NCBI RefSeq assembly: GCF_004798935.1
Contig: NZ_RAHT01000002.1
Span: 558,001-622,000 of the forward strand
Reading direction: 5' to 3'
Source: Ningiella ruwaisensis
Lineage (GTDB): Bacteria > Pseudomonadota > Gammaproteobacteria > Enterobacterales > Alteromonadaceae
DNA: 64,000 bases
Shown here: positions 51,512 to 60,622 of the stretch, in pieces
Numbering within the stretch: position 1 is the stretch's first letter
Layout of the letters: every line of letters starts with the position of its first letter
Notes under the pieces: model-generated
Databases searched by the model: none
What the model saw: only the letters and a program-made list of their open reading frames with translations
Told to the model about the DNA's origin: nothing
Program-made: the position numbers and the translations under genes

Positions 51512-52885
51512 CTAGTTTCGTTTAACTTTTAAGTCTGTTTCAATCTGCGCCAGTGTGTGTTTGTCTATTTTGTAAAAAAGCATCATCAGGCCACCGAGTG
51601 CAAATAACACGGCTGGCAACCAGGTTGCCATAACGCGTAAGCCCATCATTGTAGCATCGGTTTGGACTTCATTTGCTACAAATCCCACATAGCCAAGTAC
51701 AAATGCAGGGAGTGCACCACCGACTGCTGAGCCCACTTTAAGCGCAAACATCGAAGCGGAAACCGTCAGTCCAGAGGTGCGTTTACCGGTTTTCCACTCA
51801 CCGTATTCTGCGCAATCGGTAAACATTGCAAACAACAAGGTGATCACTACGCCAAAGGTTCCTATCCCGATAAAGTGTAAAAATACCGTTGTGATGTACA
51901 TATCTGGCGGAATAAAGAAACCGATACCTAAAAGCACTGCATGCAATACGCACATAAATAAAACCAGGCTGTGCTTTGAAAAATAAAGCGCAAGGGTCGA
52001 TGCAATCATGGCACCGAAAAGCTGCCCAATAATGCCAAACGAAGTAAAAATCGCCACCCTGTCAAATATCCAGAACACTGCTTCACCGCTGTCCTGCATA
52101 TAATATTTAACGTAGTAGATAATAGACGAAAAGCGTGCTATCAAACCTATAACGATTAAGATACAAGCTATAGCAAGCACCACCCAAGAGATATTTTTCA
52201 CCAAATCGCCGATATCTTTACCTAATGACGATTCATGTTTTGGTAGCGTAATGCGCTCTCGAGTAGTCATAAAGGTAAACAAAAATATGCCTACCGCCAA
52301 AACGGCAAATATACTCATGGTGAGTCTAAACCCAAGCACGTCATCGTCGCCGCCAAGTAACTTTGCTAAGGGTGTTGCAAAAGCCGCAATTAGCAATGTA
52401 CCGATACTTGCGCATACCAGGCGATAGGTCGTAGCCTTTGTTCGCTCCTCGGCAGATGGAGATATAACGGCCAAGAGCGCAGAATAAGGAACATTTATCG
52501 CAGTGAAAATCAACATAACGCCGATGTAAGTCACATAAGCATATATTAGCTTTCCAGTCTGAGAAAAGTCGGGCCCAAAAAATATGGCAAATCCTAACAG
52601 GCCATAAGGTACGGCCATCCATAAAAGATAGGGTCTGTATTTCCCGTGTCTGGTTTGCGTGCGGTCGGCAATCGCTCCCATAACAGGGTCACTTACAGCA
52701 TCAATAATTTTAGAAATGAGCAGCATAATACCGACTGCAGCCGGGGCTAATCCATAAATGTCGGTATAGTAATAGAGCAAATAGAGCCCAAAAAAGCCAA
52801 GATAAAAATTAGAGGCCATATCTCCAAGGCCGTAACCTATTTTTTCTTTAAACGAAAGCGGCTGGTGGTTTTGGCTAGTTTGCAT
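51512..52885 (-). CDS. GPH-family (MFS) sugar:cation symporter, probable sucrose importer
   Basis: 457 residues with twelve membrane helices and the GPH signatures KIGYGLGDMASNF near the N-terminus, DAVSDPVMGAIADRT and the NVPYSAL segment. GPH members import mono- and disaccharides or glycosides with Na+ or H+. It begins 3 nt after the LacI gene, and its AGGA overlaps that gene's final codons, so it is coupled to the regulator. Placement between amylosucrase and LacI makes sucrose the likely substrate; a maltose or isomaltulose role cannot be excluded. Confidence 0.88.
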   Translation of the reverse strand: MQTSQNHQPLSFKEKIGYGLGDMASNFYLGFFGLYLLYYYTDIYGLAPAAVGIMLLISKIIDAVSDPVMGAIADRTQTRHGKYRPYLLWMAVPYGLLGFAIFFGPDFSQTGKLIYAYVTYIGVMLIFTAINVPYSALLAVISPSAEERTKATTYRLVCASIGTLLIAAFATPLAKLLGGDDDVLGFRLTMSIFAVLAVGIFLFTFMTTRERITLPKHESSLGKDIGDLVKNISWVVLAIACILIVIGLIARFSSIIYYVKYYMQDSGEAVFWIFDRVAIFTSFGIIGQLFGAMIASTLALYFSKHSLVLFMCVLHAVLLGIGFFIPPDMYITTVFLHFIGIGTFGVVITLLFAMFTDCAEYGEWKTGKRTSGLTVSASMFALKVGSAVGGALPAFVLGYVGFVANEVQTDATMMGLRVMATWLPAVLFALGGLMMLFYKIDKHTLAQIETDLKVKRN

Positions 52886-52888
52886 ACT

Positions 52889-53917
52889 TTATCCTGATTC
52901 TCTCACTACGAGCTTTGCATCCATCATTACGCGCTCGTCAGACTTATCTAACAACATACGGGCAGCTAGCTGCCCCTTTTCATATCCTTGCTGACTTATA
53001 GTCGTAAGCGGTGGCTGGTTTCTCTCTGCCTCTGCAATGTCATCAAAGCCGGTGACACGTACGTCCCCTGGCACGCTTAAATTCAGTTCTCTGGCCACTT
53101 TGCAAACCGCTATGGCGATTATGTCTGACATGCACAGAATGACGTTGGGACGTTTGGGCTTTGAGAGAAGCTGGCGTGCCCCCTCTTCTGCCTGATCAAG
53201 CACATTCACGGGCAAGTGAATGATGTTTTCAGGTAAAATATCGGCCGATTTTTCTTGCGCACCGGCCAAATAGCCAAACAGTCGTTGCCATGAAATTTCT
53301 TGTTTATCGTGATCTAAATCGCCGGCAGTAATTGGCTTTACATGATTATCAGTAACGAGGCGCATTCCAATAATGGCGGGCACGTCAATCCCATTTTGAA
53401 TTGCATGAGATGCAAGCTGTTTACAGGCTTCAAAATTGTCAATATTTACAGAAGGAACGTCTGGAAAATCAAAGTCGACTACGATTAGCGGCTTGCCAGA
53501 ACGAATTACACGCTTAAAACTATCGCCTTCCGGAGCACCGTAAAAAATGAATCCATCGGGAAGTGACTCAGCTCGAATTTGTGCATCAGACTTGATGGTA
53601 GAAGATAACAATAATATTTGTTTGTGTGCCTTTGCTAAAACTTCCGTAATGCCGGCCATAAAGTCAGTAGCCATAGGATCAGAAAAGCTGTATGTGAGTG
53701 AGTCGGACAACATGATCGCCACAACATCAGACTGACCTGAGCGAAGCGATCGAGCAATCATGCTTGGCCCTGAATAACCTATACGCTCACACTCTTTTAG
53801 AATTCGCTCTCTTAGTGCAACCGAAAGTTGATCTGGCCGATTAAAAGCATTTGAAATTGTAGCTGTGGACACACCAATTAATTTGGAAACGTCTTTTAAA
53901 GAGAGGTTTTTTTTCAT
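52889..53917 (-). CDS. LacI-family transcriptional regulator of the sucrose cluster
   Basis: Helix-turn-helix at the N-terminus (LKDVSKLIGVSTATISNAFNR) with the hinge helix SMIARSLRSG, then a periplasmic-binding-protein-like effector domain with VTGFDDI near the end. The ATG at 53917 gives MKKNLSLKDV, the usual LacI layout and 342 residues; an ATG at 53944 adds nine residues and has no better ribosome-binding site. The likely target is the CG-centred palindrome in the amylosucrase promoter. Effector identity (sucrose, fructose or a phosphorylated sugar) is unknown. Confidence 0.9.
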   Translation of the reverse strand: MKKNLSLKDVSKLIGVSTATISNAFNRPDQLSVALRERILKECERIGYSGPSMIARSLRSGQSDVVAIMLSDSLTYSFSDPMATDFMAGITEVLAKAHKQILLLSSTIKSDAQIRAESLPDGFIFYGAPEGDSFKRVIRSGKPLIVVDFDFPDVPSVNIDNFEACKQLASHAIQNGIDVPAIIGMRLVTDNHVKPITAGDLDHDKQEISWQRLFGYLAGAQEKSADILPENIIHLPVNVLDQAEEGARQLLSKPKRPNVILCMSDIIAIAVCKVARELNLSVPGDVRVTGFDDIAEAERNQPPLTTISQQGYEKGQLAARMLLDKSDERVMMDAKLVVRESG

Positions 53918-54103
53918 CCGCGAGCGTAGTGACCATGAATTCATACAATAGCGTTAATGTGCCACATTTACGTTCGATAATCTATACGCGCTTACAAGTT
54001 ATTAACAAACTATGTAATTGAATTTTGTGATGAATTTTAAGAGGTGTAAAAATTTGGATATGTTCGTTTATCAGCCTGTTAAAACTGATAAAGCAGAAGA
54101 GAT

Positions 54104-54179
<76 letters not shown>

Positions 54180-54383
54180 AAATTGGACGCGCATTATAAA
54201 AAAAACCCGCCAGGTTGCAAGTAACTTTTTATTGTTTTTTTCCAAATTGTTGTGTTTGCTAAAAATTCAGTAAGTTAATACGCCTTCATGCCGATAATTA
54301 AGATGAGCTAAAGCCTATTTATTCAACATAAAACGCATTCATCCGCGTTAAAGAGATGAACAATATGGAAACAAGGCAAGGTA

Positions 54384-55646
54384 GTGAAATATAAAATCTT
54401 ATTAATCGAGCATGATGGTTCAAGCCTTCGCGTACTAAAGCGCGTGATAGGAAAAGCAAATTTAGAAGTGGTGATTGCGACATCATTGACCGAAGCTCGG
54501 GTTATATTCGAAAATTCAACACCAGAGAGTTTTTTATGTGCGGTAGTCGATTATCAACTGCCCGACGCCCCGCATGGCGAAGCCATCGATTTTGCCATCG
54601 AATCCTTTGTTCCGGTTATTGTTATCACGAGTCAAACTGACACCGATATACGGGATCGAATTTTAAGTAAAGCGGTTGTGGACTATATTCCTAAAAGCAA
54701 CGCTCAAATCTATGAGTATTTATCACGCTTACTCCTTCGCCTGGAGAAAAACAAGCAGGTTGGCGTGCTGGTGGTAGGTGGTAACAATCGTAGTCGTCAA
54801 CACTTATGCGAATTACTCAACCGACACAACTTTATCGCTTATCAGGCAGGAAACGCAGAAAGCGCCTTTGCCCTGCTTGAACAACACAGCAACATCAAAC
54901 TGCTCATTACGGATCAAAAACTTCCTGGCACTCAGGGAGTTGATTTTGTCGCAACTGTTAGAACTGAGTATAGCAAAGAAGAGCTTAGTATTATCGGCAC
55001 AAGTGACGATGGGAATGCCTCGTTGCTGGCTAATTTTATCAAAAGTGGCGCGAACGATTATTTACGCAAGCCCTATTGTCATGAAGAGTTTTTTTGTCGA
55101 GTGCTGCAAAATATTGAATATATCGAACAAATTGAAGTCATCAGAAGAACTGCCAACACAGATTATTTAACCGGGCTTCCTAACAGGCGACATTTTTTCT
55201 CAAAAGTGAGTGGTATTTTGCGACGAGAACCGGCGTGTGCGTCTTTAGCGCTTTTAGACTTGGATCATTTTAAACAGCTAAATGATACATATGGTCATGA
55301 CTGCGGAGACTTGGTATTAAAAGAAAGCGCCAAACTAATTAAAAAACATTTTGCGGATTGTCAGTTTTCTCGTTTTGGCGGAGAAGAGTTTTGTGTCTTT
55401 TTAAGCGATATGAACGCCGAACAGGCATTTGAAAAATTAGACAGTTTCAGAAAACTGTTGAGCGATAAAGTATTTAAATTTCGAAAAAAGAGCATTCGAT
55501 GCAGTGTAAGTATCGGACTAACAAGCGCGCCTCAAGCAAAGTTGGAAAGGATGCTAACAAGGGCAGATGAGCATCTCTACCTTGCTAAAGCGCAAGGCAG
55601 AAACAGAGTCGTCGCAGATGCGCTTGGAGTATCTGACGCAGTTTAG
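54384..55646 (+). CDS. Diguanylate cyclase with two receiver domains (REC-REC-GGDEF)
   Basis: 420 residues, cytoplasmic. REC1 (about 3-120) has the phosphoacceptor Asp56 (VVDYQLPD) and Lys104. REC2 (about 126-245) has Asp177 (LITDQKLPG) and Lys229, but its first strand ends VVGGNNRS, lacking the acidic Mg2+ pair, so it may not be phosphorylated. The GGDEF domain (about 255-410) has TDYLTGLPNRR, LDLDHFKQLND and the active signature RFGGEEF. No RxxD inhibitory site precedes it. It should make c-di-GMP under phosphorelay control; no cognate kinase is adjacent. The start is GTG at 54384. It is convergent with orn, stops 2 nt apart. Confidence 0.9.
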   Translation: MKYKILLIEHDGSSLRVLKRVIGKANLEVVIATSLTEARVIFENSTPESFLCAVVDYQLPDAPHGEAIDFAIESFVPVIVITSQTDTDIRDRILSKAVVDYIPKSNAQIYEYLSRLLLRLEKNKQVGVLVVGGNNRSRQHLCELLNRHNFIAYQAGNAESAFALLEQHSNIKLLITDQKLPGTQGVDFVATVRTEYSKEELSIIGTSDDGNASLLANFIKSGANDYLRKPYCHEEFFCRVLQNIEYIEQIEVIRRTANTDYLTGLPNRRHFFSKVSGILRREPACASLALLDLDHFKQLNDTYGHDCGDLVLKESAKLIKKHFADCQFSRFGGEEFCVFLSDMNAEQAFEKLDSFRKLLSDKVFKFRKKSIRCSVSIGLTSAPQAKLERMLTRADEHLYLAKAQGRNRVVADALGVSDAV

Positions 55647-55648
55647 CC

Positions 55649-56194
55649 TTAAATCTTAAATACCTGCTCTCGATAATATTTTAGCTCTTCAATAGACTCT
55701 TTTATGTCGTCGAGCGCTAGATGAACTCCCTTTTTCTTAAAGCCTGATACGATGTCTGGCTGCCAGCGAGCACATAATTCTTTGATGGTGCTAACGTCTA
55801 TATTGCGATAATGAAAGTGGGCCTCAAGTTCAGGCATGTACTTCACCATAAAGCGTCTATCTTGTCCGATGGAATTACCGCACATGGGCGATTTTTTTTC
55901 AGGCACGTATTCCTTCAGAAAAGCCAGGGTTTGCTGAGCAGCCTCTTCAACAGAAAATGGTGAGTCCTTGCAGCGCTGAGTTAAGCCACTTTCCCCGTGA
56001 GTTTTTACGCACCATGCATCCATACTCTCGAGTACTTCATCACTCTGGTGCACAGCAATTACGGGGCCTTGCGCTAGTATATTGAGCTCTTTATCGGTAA
56101 CAATACTCGCTATTTCCAGCACTACACACGTTTCTGGATCCAGTCCGGTCATTTCCATATCAATCCATACTAAATTTTGCTCATCCACAGACAT
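55649..56194 (-). CDS. orn: Oligoribonuclease
   Basis: DEDDh exonuclease that degrades 2-5-nt RNAs, including pGpG, the product of c-di-GMP hydrolysis. The 181-residue protein shows [10 protein letters not shown] (Asp12, Glu14), GQDRRFM with the third acidic residue, and the C-terminal [15 protein letters not shown] stretch with the catalytic His. It is divergent from rsgA, the usual gammaproteobacterial arrangement, and convergent with a GGDEF gene. Confidence 0.97.
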   Translation of the reverse strand: MSVDEQNLVWIDMEMTGLDPETCVVLEIASIVTDKELNILAQGPVIAVHQSDEVLESMDAWCVKTHGESGLTQRCKDSPFSVEEAAQQTLAFLKEYVPEKKSPMCGNSIGQDRRFMVKYMPELEAHFHYRNIDVSTIKELCARWQPDIVSGFKKKGVHLALDDIKESIEELKYYREQVFKI

Positions 56195-56387
56195 GAGTCA
56201 CTTCCTTTTTTTAATTCGATAACTGCAGTGCATGTTATACCACAACAGAGTATTATTAAATAATTGAAGACCTTGGATAATCAATCGAATCAATACGGCT
56301 TAACAATGCAAGCTGACGATAGTCGCTTTTGTGTTAAAAAAAGAAAAATAAGCCGTGTGCAGAATTTAAGAGAAAAACGGGTAGAGA

Positions 56388-57425
56388 GTGGCAAAAAAAC
56401 CAAAGCTTTCAAAAAATCAGCAGCGACAAGTATCTCGGAATCGAAACAAGCGCATGCGTAATCAGGCCGAGGACTCGGTTTCAGAACATCTGGGTCAGCA
56501 GCAAGCCGGGCGTGTGGTGAGCCGTTACGGCAAGCATGCTCTGGTTGAAGATCAAAATCATAGTCTTCACAAGTGTCATATTCGGCGCACCATTGACTCA
56601 GTGGTGTGCGGCGATCATGTTTTATTCAGGCCAGGTGAATCAGTTGATCCTGCGAATAGGGGGATTATTGAAGTCGTGCTTGATAGAAAATCAACGCTTA
56701 CCCGACCTGACTATTATGATGGGGTCAAGCCCATTGCAGCCAACATTGACCAGATTATTGTGGTCTCGGCGATTGTACCTGCATTGTCAACACACATTAT
56801 CGACCGCTACCTTGTTGCTTGTGAGCAGGCTCAAATTTCACCGATTATTGTTGTAAATAAAGTCGAATTGTTAGATGAAAAAGAGCAGGCCGAAGTAGAT
56901 AGAAGCCTCCAAATTTATAAAGACTTAGGCTATCAGCTTATTTTTGTTAGCTGCGCAAAGCCTCAAGGATTGGACGCCTTAAGCAAGGTGCTTGTTGATA
57001 AAGTAAGTGTTTTTGTTGGGCAAAGTGGTGTTGGCAAGTCAAGTATCATTAACTTGCTATTACCTGATGCTGATGAGGCAGTGGGCGAAGTATCATCAAA
57101 CTCTGGCTTAGGACAACATACTACCACCGCCTCCAAGTTAATGCATTTTGAACAAGGTGGAGAGCTGATTGATTCCCCGGGCGTACGGGAATTTGGTTTA
57201 TGGCATTTAGATGCACATGATATCACGCAGGGTTTTATTGAATTTAGACCTTATTTGGGCGGATGTAAGTTTTCAGACTGTAAGCACCGAGAAGATCCCG
57301 GGTGTCTCATAACACAGGCCGTTGAAGAAGGTGAAATAAAAAAAGAGCGATATCAAAGTTATTTGAAGATAATCGACAGTTTAGATACGCAGCGTCCGGC
57401 CCATGCAAAAGGCCTTATTCCATAG
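56388..57425 (+). CDS. rsgA: Ribosome small subunit-dependent GTPase A
   Basis: Late 30S maturation GTPase. The 345-residue protein has a basic N-terminus (KNQQRQVSRNRNKR), an OB-fold, a circularly permuted G domain with G4 NKVE before G1 GQSGVGKSS and G3 DSPGVREF, and the C-terminal zinc motif CKFSDCKHREDPGC. The start is GTG at 56388 with GAGA just upstream. rsgA and psd are neighbours in many gammaproteobacteria; here 83 nt separate them. Confidence 0.96.
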   Translation: MAKKPKLSKNQQRQVSRNRNKRMRNQAEDSVSEHLGQQQAGRVVSRYGKHALVEDQNHSLHKCHIRRTIDSVVCGDHVLFRPGESVDPANRGIIEVVLDRKSTLTRPDYYDGVKPIAANIDQIIVVSAIVPALSTHIIDRYLVACEQAQISPIIVVNKVELLDEKEQAEVDRSLQIYKDLGYQLIFVSCAKPQGLDALSKVLVDKVSVFVGQSGVGKSSIINLLLPDADEAVGEVSSNSGLGQHTTTASKLMHFEQGGELIDSPGVREFGLWHLDAHDITQGFIEFRPYLGGCKFSDCKHREDPGCLITQAVEEGEIKKERYQSYLKIIDSLDTQRPAHAKGLIP

Positions 57426-57508
57426 AATGATGGCTCATAGCGAATGGAGCGTTATTATTTTTGTCGCTTGCTGTACAATACGCGGCTCTAAGATATAGGA
57501 GTTTATCA

Positions 57509-58363
57509 GTGTTAGACTGGTTCAAAGTAAAAAGCCAATATATTTTGCCAAAACACCTCATTTCGCGCTTTTTAGGTGCCGTTGCTGAGCGAGACCTTGG
57601 TGTATTCACGCAGTTCTTAATAAAAAGCTTTATTAAAGCGTTCGATATAAATATGCAAGAAGCGCATTTTGAAAACCCATCTGCCTATCGTACCTTTAAT
57701 GAGTTTTTTACTCGCCCCTTGAAAGAAGGTATCAGGCCAATCGAAGCAAATGAAAACGAGCTTTGCCACCCTGTAGATGGATGTGTAAGTCAATTTGGCG
57801 ACATTAACGGCGATAGAATTTTTCAAGCTAAAGGACATGACTATAGCTTAAGTACACTATTAGGTGGTAAGCCTGAATTATCGGAATGCTTCACGGGAGG
57901 AAAGTTTGCCACCATTTATCTGGCTCCTCGCGATTATCATCGAATTCATATGCCAATTGACGGCGCGCTTAGCGATACCTTGCATGTACCTGGCGAGTTA
58001 TTCTCAGTCAACCCACTAACCGCGAACAACGTGCCGGCATTGTTTGCTCGTAACGAGCGTGTTGTCGCTTTATTTGATACACCCATCGGCAAAATGGCCA
58101 TGGTGCTGGTAGGCGCAACTGTGGTTGCAAGTATCGAAACGGTTTGGGCAGGCACAATTACGCCACCGGCAGGAAAATATGTGCAACATTGGAAGCACGA
58201 TGGCGACAATATATCCTTGAAAAAAGGAGAAGAGATGGGGCGCTTCAAATTAGGCTCAACTGTCATCTTATGTTTTGAGCCCAACAAGATTGAGTTTGAA
58301 AACTTATCTCCACGAATGATTACGCGTTTGGGCAAAGTACTGGCGTCTTATGGATCCAGTTAA
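57509..58363 (+). CDS. psd: Phosphatidylserine decarboxylase proenzyme
   Basis: Makes phosphatidylethanolamine from phosphatidylserine. The proenzyme self-cleaves at the LGST motif near the C-terminus (FKLGSTVILCF) to give the pyruvoyl alpha chain. FNEFFTRPLK, HPVDGCVSQFG and YLAPRDYHRIHMP are family blocks. The best start is GTG at 57509, preceded by AGGAG at 8 nt and giving 284 residues; a longer in-frame ATG start lacks such a site. Its last 14 nt overlap the DMT transporter gene. Confidence 0.96.
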   Translation: MLDWFKVKSQYILPKHLISRFLGAVAERDLGVFTQFLIKSFIKAFDINMQEAHFENPSAYRTFNEFFTRPLKEGIRPIEANENELCHPVDGCVSQFGDINGDRIFQAKGHDYSLSTLLGGKPELSECFTGGKFATIYLAPRDYHRIHMPIDGALSDTLHVPGELFSVNPLTANNVPALFARNERVVALFDTPIGKMAMVLVGATVVASIETVWAGTITPPAGKYVQHWKHDGDNISLKKGEEMGRFKLGSTVILCFEPNKIEFENLSPRMITRLGKVLASYGSS

Positions 58364-59237
58364 AAAGTCGCTGATAAACCTTCACCTTACGGTGATGCTT
58401 TTAGGTGGAACCGCGCTTTTTTCAAAACTTATTCCGCTTTCGGCACTGGATATTACTTTTGGACGTTCGTTACCTGCCTTTTTGTTTCTATTTGCGTTTG
58501 TAAAACTTAGCGGAGAATCATTAAGGCTGAATCAGAGCAAAGACTATTTCATTGCAATGGGTCTTGGCATGATAATGGCTGTGCATTGGGTGACCTATTT
58601 TGCTGCAATGCAATATTCCTCTGTTTCTGTGGGTATTATTGCATTATTCACATTCCCTGTTATCACAGTATTGCTTGAACCCTTTTTCGAGAAGATAGCT
58701 ATTGTTTGGCAAGATATCGTCAGTGCGCTTGTGGTGCTTGTTGGCATTTTTATGATTGTGCCCGATGTATCGCTTGAAAACGATGTCACTCTGGGAGTAG
58801 CAATTGGCGTGTTTTCCGCATTTTTGTACGCCATTCGTAACTTAATGCACAGACAGTATTTTTCGCACTACAGCGGTGCGAAAGCAATGGCCTATCAAAT
58901 AGCCATCATTTGTCCTTGCCTGGTTTGGTTTATATCGGATGATTTCTTCAGTGTTGAAAAAGCCTTCGACATCAATAGTGCGCTCTTACTTCTCCTTTTA
59001 GGCACAGTGTTTACTGCCTTGCCTCACGCGCTTGTTGCCACTGCGCTAAAACACTTACGCGCGAAAACATTTTCACTGGTTGCTTGCATGCAGCCACTCT
59101 ATGGCGTTGTTTTTGCAATAGTATTATTAGGCGAGTCACCAACCTGGCAAACTTTAGCCGGTGGAATTCTGGTTATATCTGCAGCAGTGTATGAAACCGT
59201 GAATACGCACAGACAGCGCAACAAATCCGAGGCTTAA
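58350..59237 (+). CDS. EamA/DMT-family transporter
   Basis: 295-residue inner-membrane protein with ten predicted helices arranged as two EamA repeats (first about 12-140, second about 150-285). Family features are FGRSLPAFLFLF in the first repeat and the closing LACMQPLYGVVFAIVLLGE. DMT carriers export metabolites such as amino acids; no substrate is indicated. It overlaps psd by 14 nt and precedes the GDPD-like gene by 5 nt, so psd and these two genes are one transcription unit. Confidence 0.88.
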   Translation: MDPVKKSLINLHLTVMLLGGTALFSKLIPLSALDITFGRSLPAFLFLFAFVKLSGESLRLNQSKDYFIAMGLGMIMAVHWVTYFAAMQYSSVSVGIIALFTFPVITVLLEPFFEKIAIVWQDIVSALVVLVGIFMIVPDVSLENDVTLGVAIGVFSAFLYAIRNLMHRQYFSHYSGAKAMAYQIAIICPCLVWFISDDFFSVEKAFDINSALLLLLLGTVFTALPHALVATALKHLRAKTFSLVACMQPLYGVVFAIVLLGESPTWQTLAGGILVISAAVYETVNTHRQRNKSEA

Positions 59238-59242
59238 CTTTT

Positions 59243-59998
59243 ATGCTCATTATCGCTCATCGAGGCAACAGTTCCCGTCATATCGAAAATACGCAGCCAG
59301 CATTTGAACAGGCTATCGCAGATGGAGCGAAAGCCATCGAGTGTGACATTCATCAGGTTGGGGGCGGGTTCTACGTATTTCACGACTTTACGCTTGAGCG
59401 TTTGTGCAATCGAACAGAACGATTGGCTGATTTATCTGAAAAGCAGATTAAAACGCTAAAAGTTAAGGGTAAACATCCAATCCTGTCAATGGAAGAGTTA
59501 TTCGATATCGTACAAGGACGAGTCACGATTAATTTAGGACTCAAGGCTATAAATGAGCCACTGCACTTTATTGAATCGTTGAACCGATGTATAACAACGA
59601 CGATAACTTCCATTGAGTCAACTAAGGATGAAACGGGGTCGATGCCTAAAAATACGCAAATTGACATCGTGGTTTCGTCGTTTAATCATCCTATGCTCGC
59701 GTCAATTAAGTCGGCCTTGAGGCAGAGCCCCTATAATCATCAGATTCGCGTTGCAGCGCTTGTCGCACACCTTCCTATGGACCATGCAGCTTATGCGCAA
59801 CATTTGGGGGCCGATATTGCAGCGATTGATGCACAGCTTGTTGAAGCGGATTTTGTAGAAGACGCGCACAATCGCTATTTGGATGTCTGGTGCTATACGG
59901 TCAATCGTGAAGATGATTTGTTACGATTAAAAGCAATGGGAGTAGACGCCGTATTTTCCGATGATCCTGCGTGGGCTCGGGCTGTCATCAAATGTTAG
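59243..59998 (+). CDS. Glycerophosphodiester phosphodiesterase-like protein with altered active site
   Basis: 251-residue GDPD-fold protein without a signal peptide, UgpQ-like in size. Seen: HRGNSSRHIENT (His6-Arg7), ECDIH (Glu33, Asp35) and VFHD (His47), which are the general acid/base and metal residues. The usual NIEIK strand, whose Glu is a metal ligand in characterised GDPDs, reads NLGLK here (Gly99). The enzyme may bind metal differently or be inactive. Its place behind psd fits phospholipid turnover, hydrolysing glycerophosphoethanolamine and similar diesters. Confidence 0.85.
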   Translation: MLIIAHRGNSSRHIENTQPAFEQAIADGAKAIECDIHQVGGGFYVFHDFTLERLCNRTERLADLSEKQIKTLKVKGKHPILSMEELFDIVQGRVTINLGLKAINEPLHFIESLNRCITTTITSIESTKDETGSMPKNTQIDIVVSSFNHPMLASIKSALRQSPYNHQIRVAALVAHLPMDHAAYAQHLGADIAAIDAQLVEADFVEDAHNRYLDVWCYTVNREDDLLRLKAMGVDAVFSDDPAWARAVIKC

Positions 59999-60046
59999 CG
60001 CCCTAAAATATCTTCGAAAAAATATCGGATAAAAAGAAGTTAGCCA

Positions 60047-60505
60047 TCAATGGCAGCTTTTACACTGCTTGCAAAGCCTGAGATTGATTAAATGTGCTGC
60101 AATGATAAAACCTGCGCCTATCGCGATGGTAAATGGCTCGTAAGCTTCACCAAAAATGTCCTTATGCCAGTAGATTAATCCGCCAAGCACCAATGAATAT
60201 ATCGGATAAATTTGTCTATGATATTGTTTAAAACCGACTAAAAGCGCAGCAAAACCAATAACGATTGAAACACTCAGAATACTGCGCTCAAACCAATCTT
60301 GCGCAACAAATGAAGAAGCCAATATCGGTAAAATAGGCAAAAGCAAAGGCAAGGCTAAACAGTGAACAGCGCAAGCGGCTGATACCCACACGCCCATTTT
60401 ATCCAGCACTCGATTGTTGACACGCAATTGCTCTTTTTCAACATTTTTCGAATGAGAAACGACAGATTCTGTATCAACGTTTATTTCGCTCGTTTTTGCT
60501 TGCAA
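60047..60505 (-). CDS. MerC-domain membrane protein, probably zinc-responsive
   Basis: 152 residues with four membrane helices (about 40-63, 70-90, 100-115 and 122-140). The metal-site helix carries Cys45 and Cys49 (ACAVHCLALP), as in MerC, and the C-terminus ends CKQCKSCH, a second thiol-rich metal site. MerC was first described for mercuric ion uptake, but no other mer genes are here. A Zur-type palindrome 42-60 nt upstream of the ATG points to zinc starvation control instead. A downstream ATG (Met37) is possible but would remove the hydrophilic N-terminal tail. Confidence 0.85.
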   Translation of the reverse strand: MQAKTSEINVDTESVVSHSKNVEKEQLRVNNRVLDKMGVWVSAACAVHCLALPLLLPILPILASSFVAQDWFERSILSVSIVIGFAALLVGFKQYHRQIYPIYSLVLGGLIYWHKDIFGEAYEPFTIAIGAGFIIAAHLINLRLCKQCKSCH

Positions 60506-60546
60506 TGTCCTAGACCTAAGTTAATTTAATCAATAGTGATTTAGTC

Positions 60547-60565
60547 GATGTAATAGTATAACATC
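60547..60565. promoter_or_regulatory. Zur-box-like palindrome upstream of the MerC-family gene
   Basis: GATGTAATA-G-TATAACATC is a 19-bp palindrome with one mismatched position. It contains the TGTnATAnTATnACA core of gammaproteobacterial Zur sites. It lies 42-60 nt before the start codon, where a bound repressor would cover the promoter. Confidence 0.75.
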
Positions 60566-60622
60566 AATGATGGATTCAGCAATGCATAATTTCAACAAAC
60601 TGAAAACACTGGTTAACATTCT

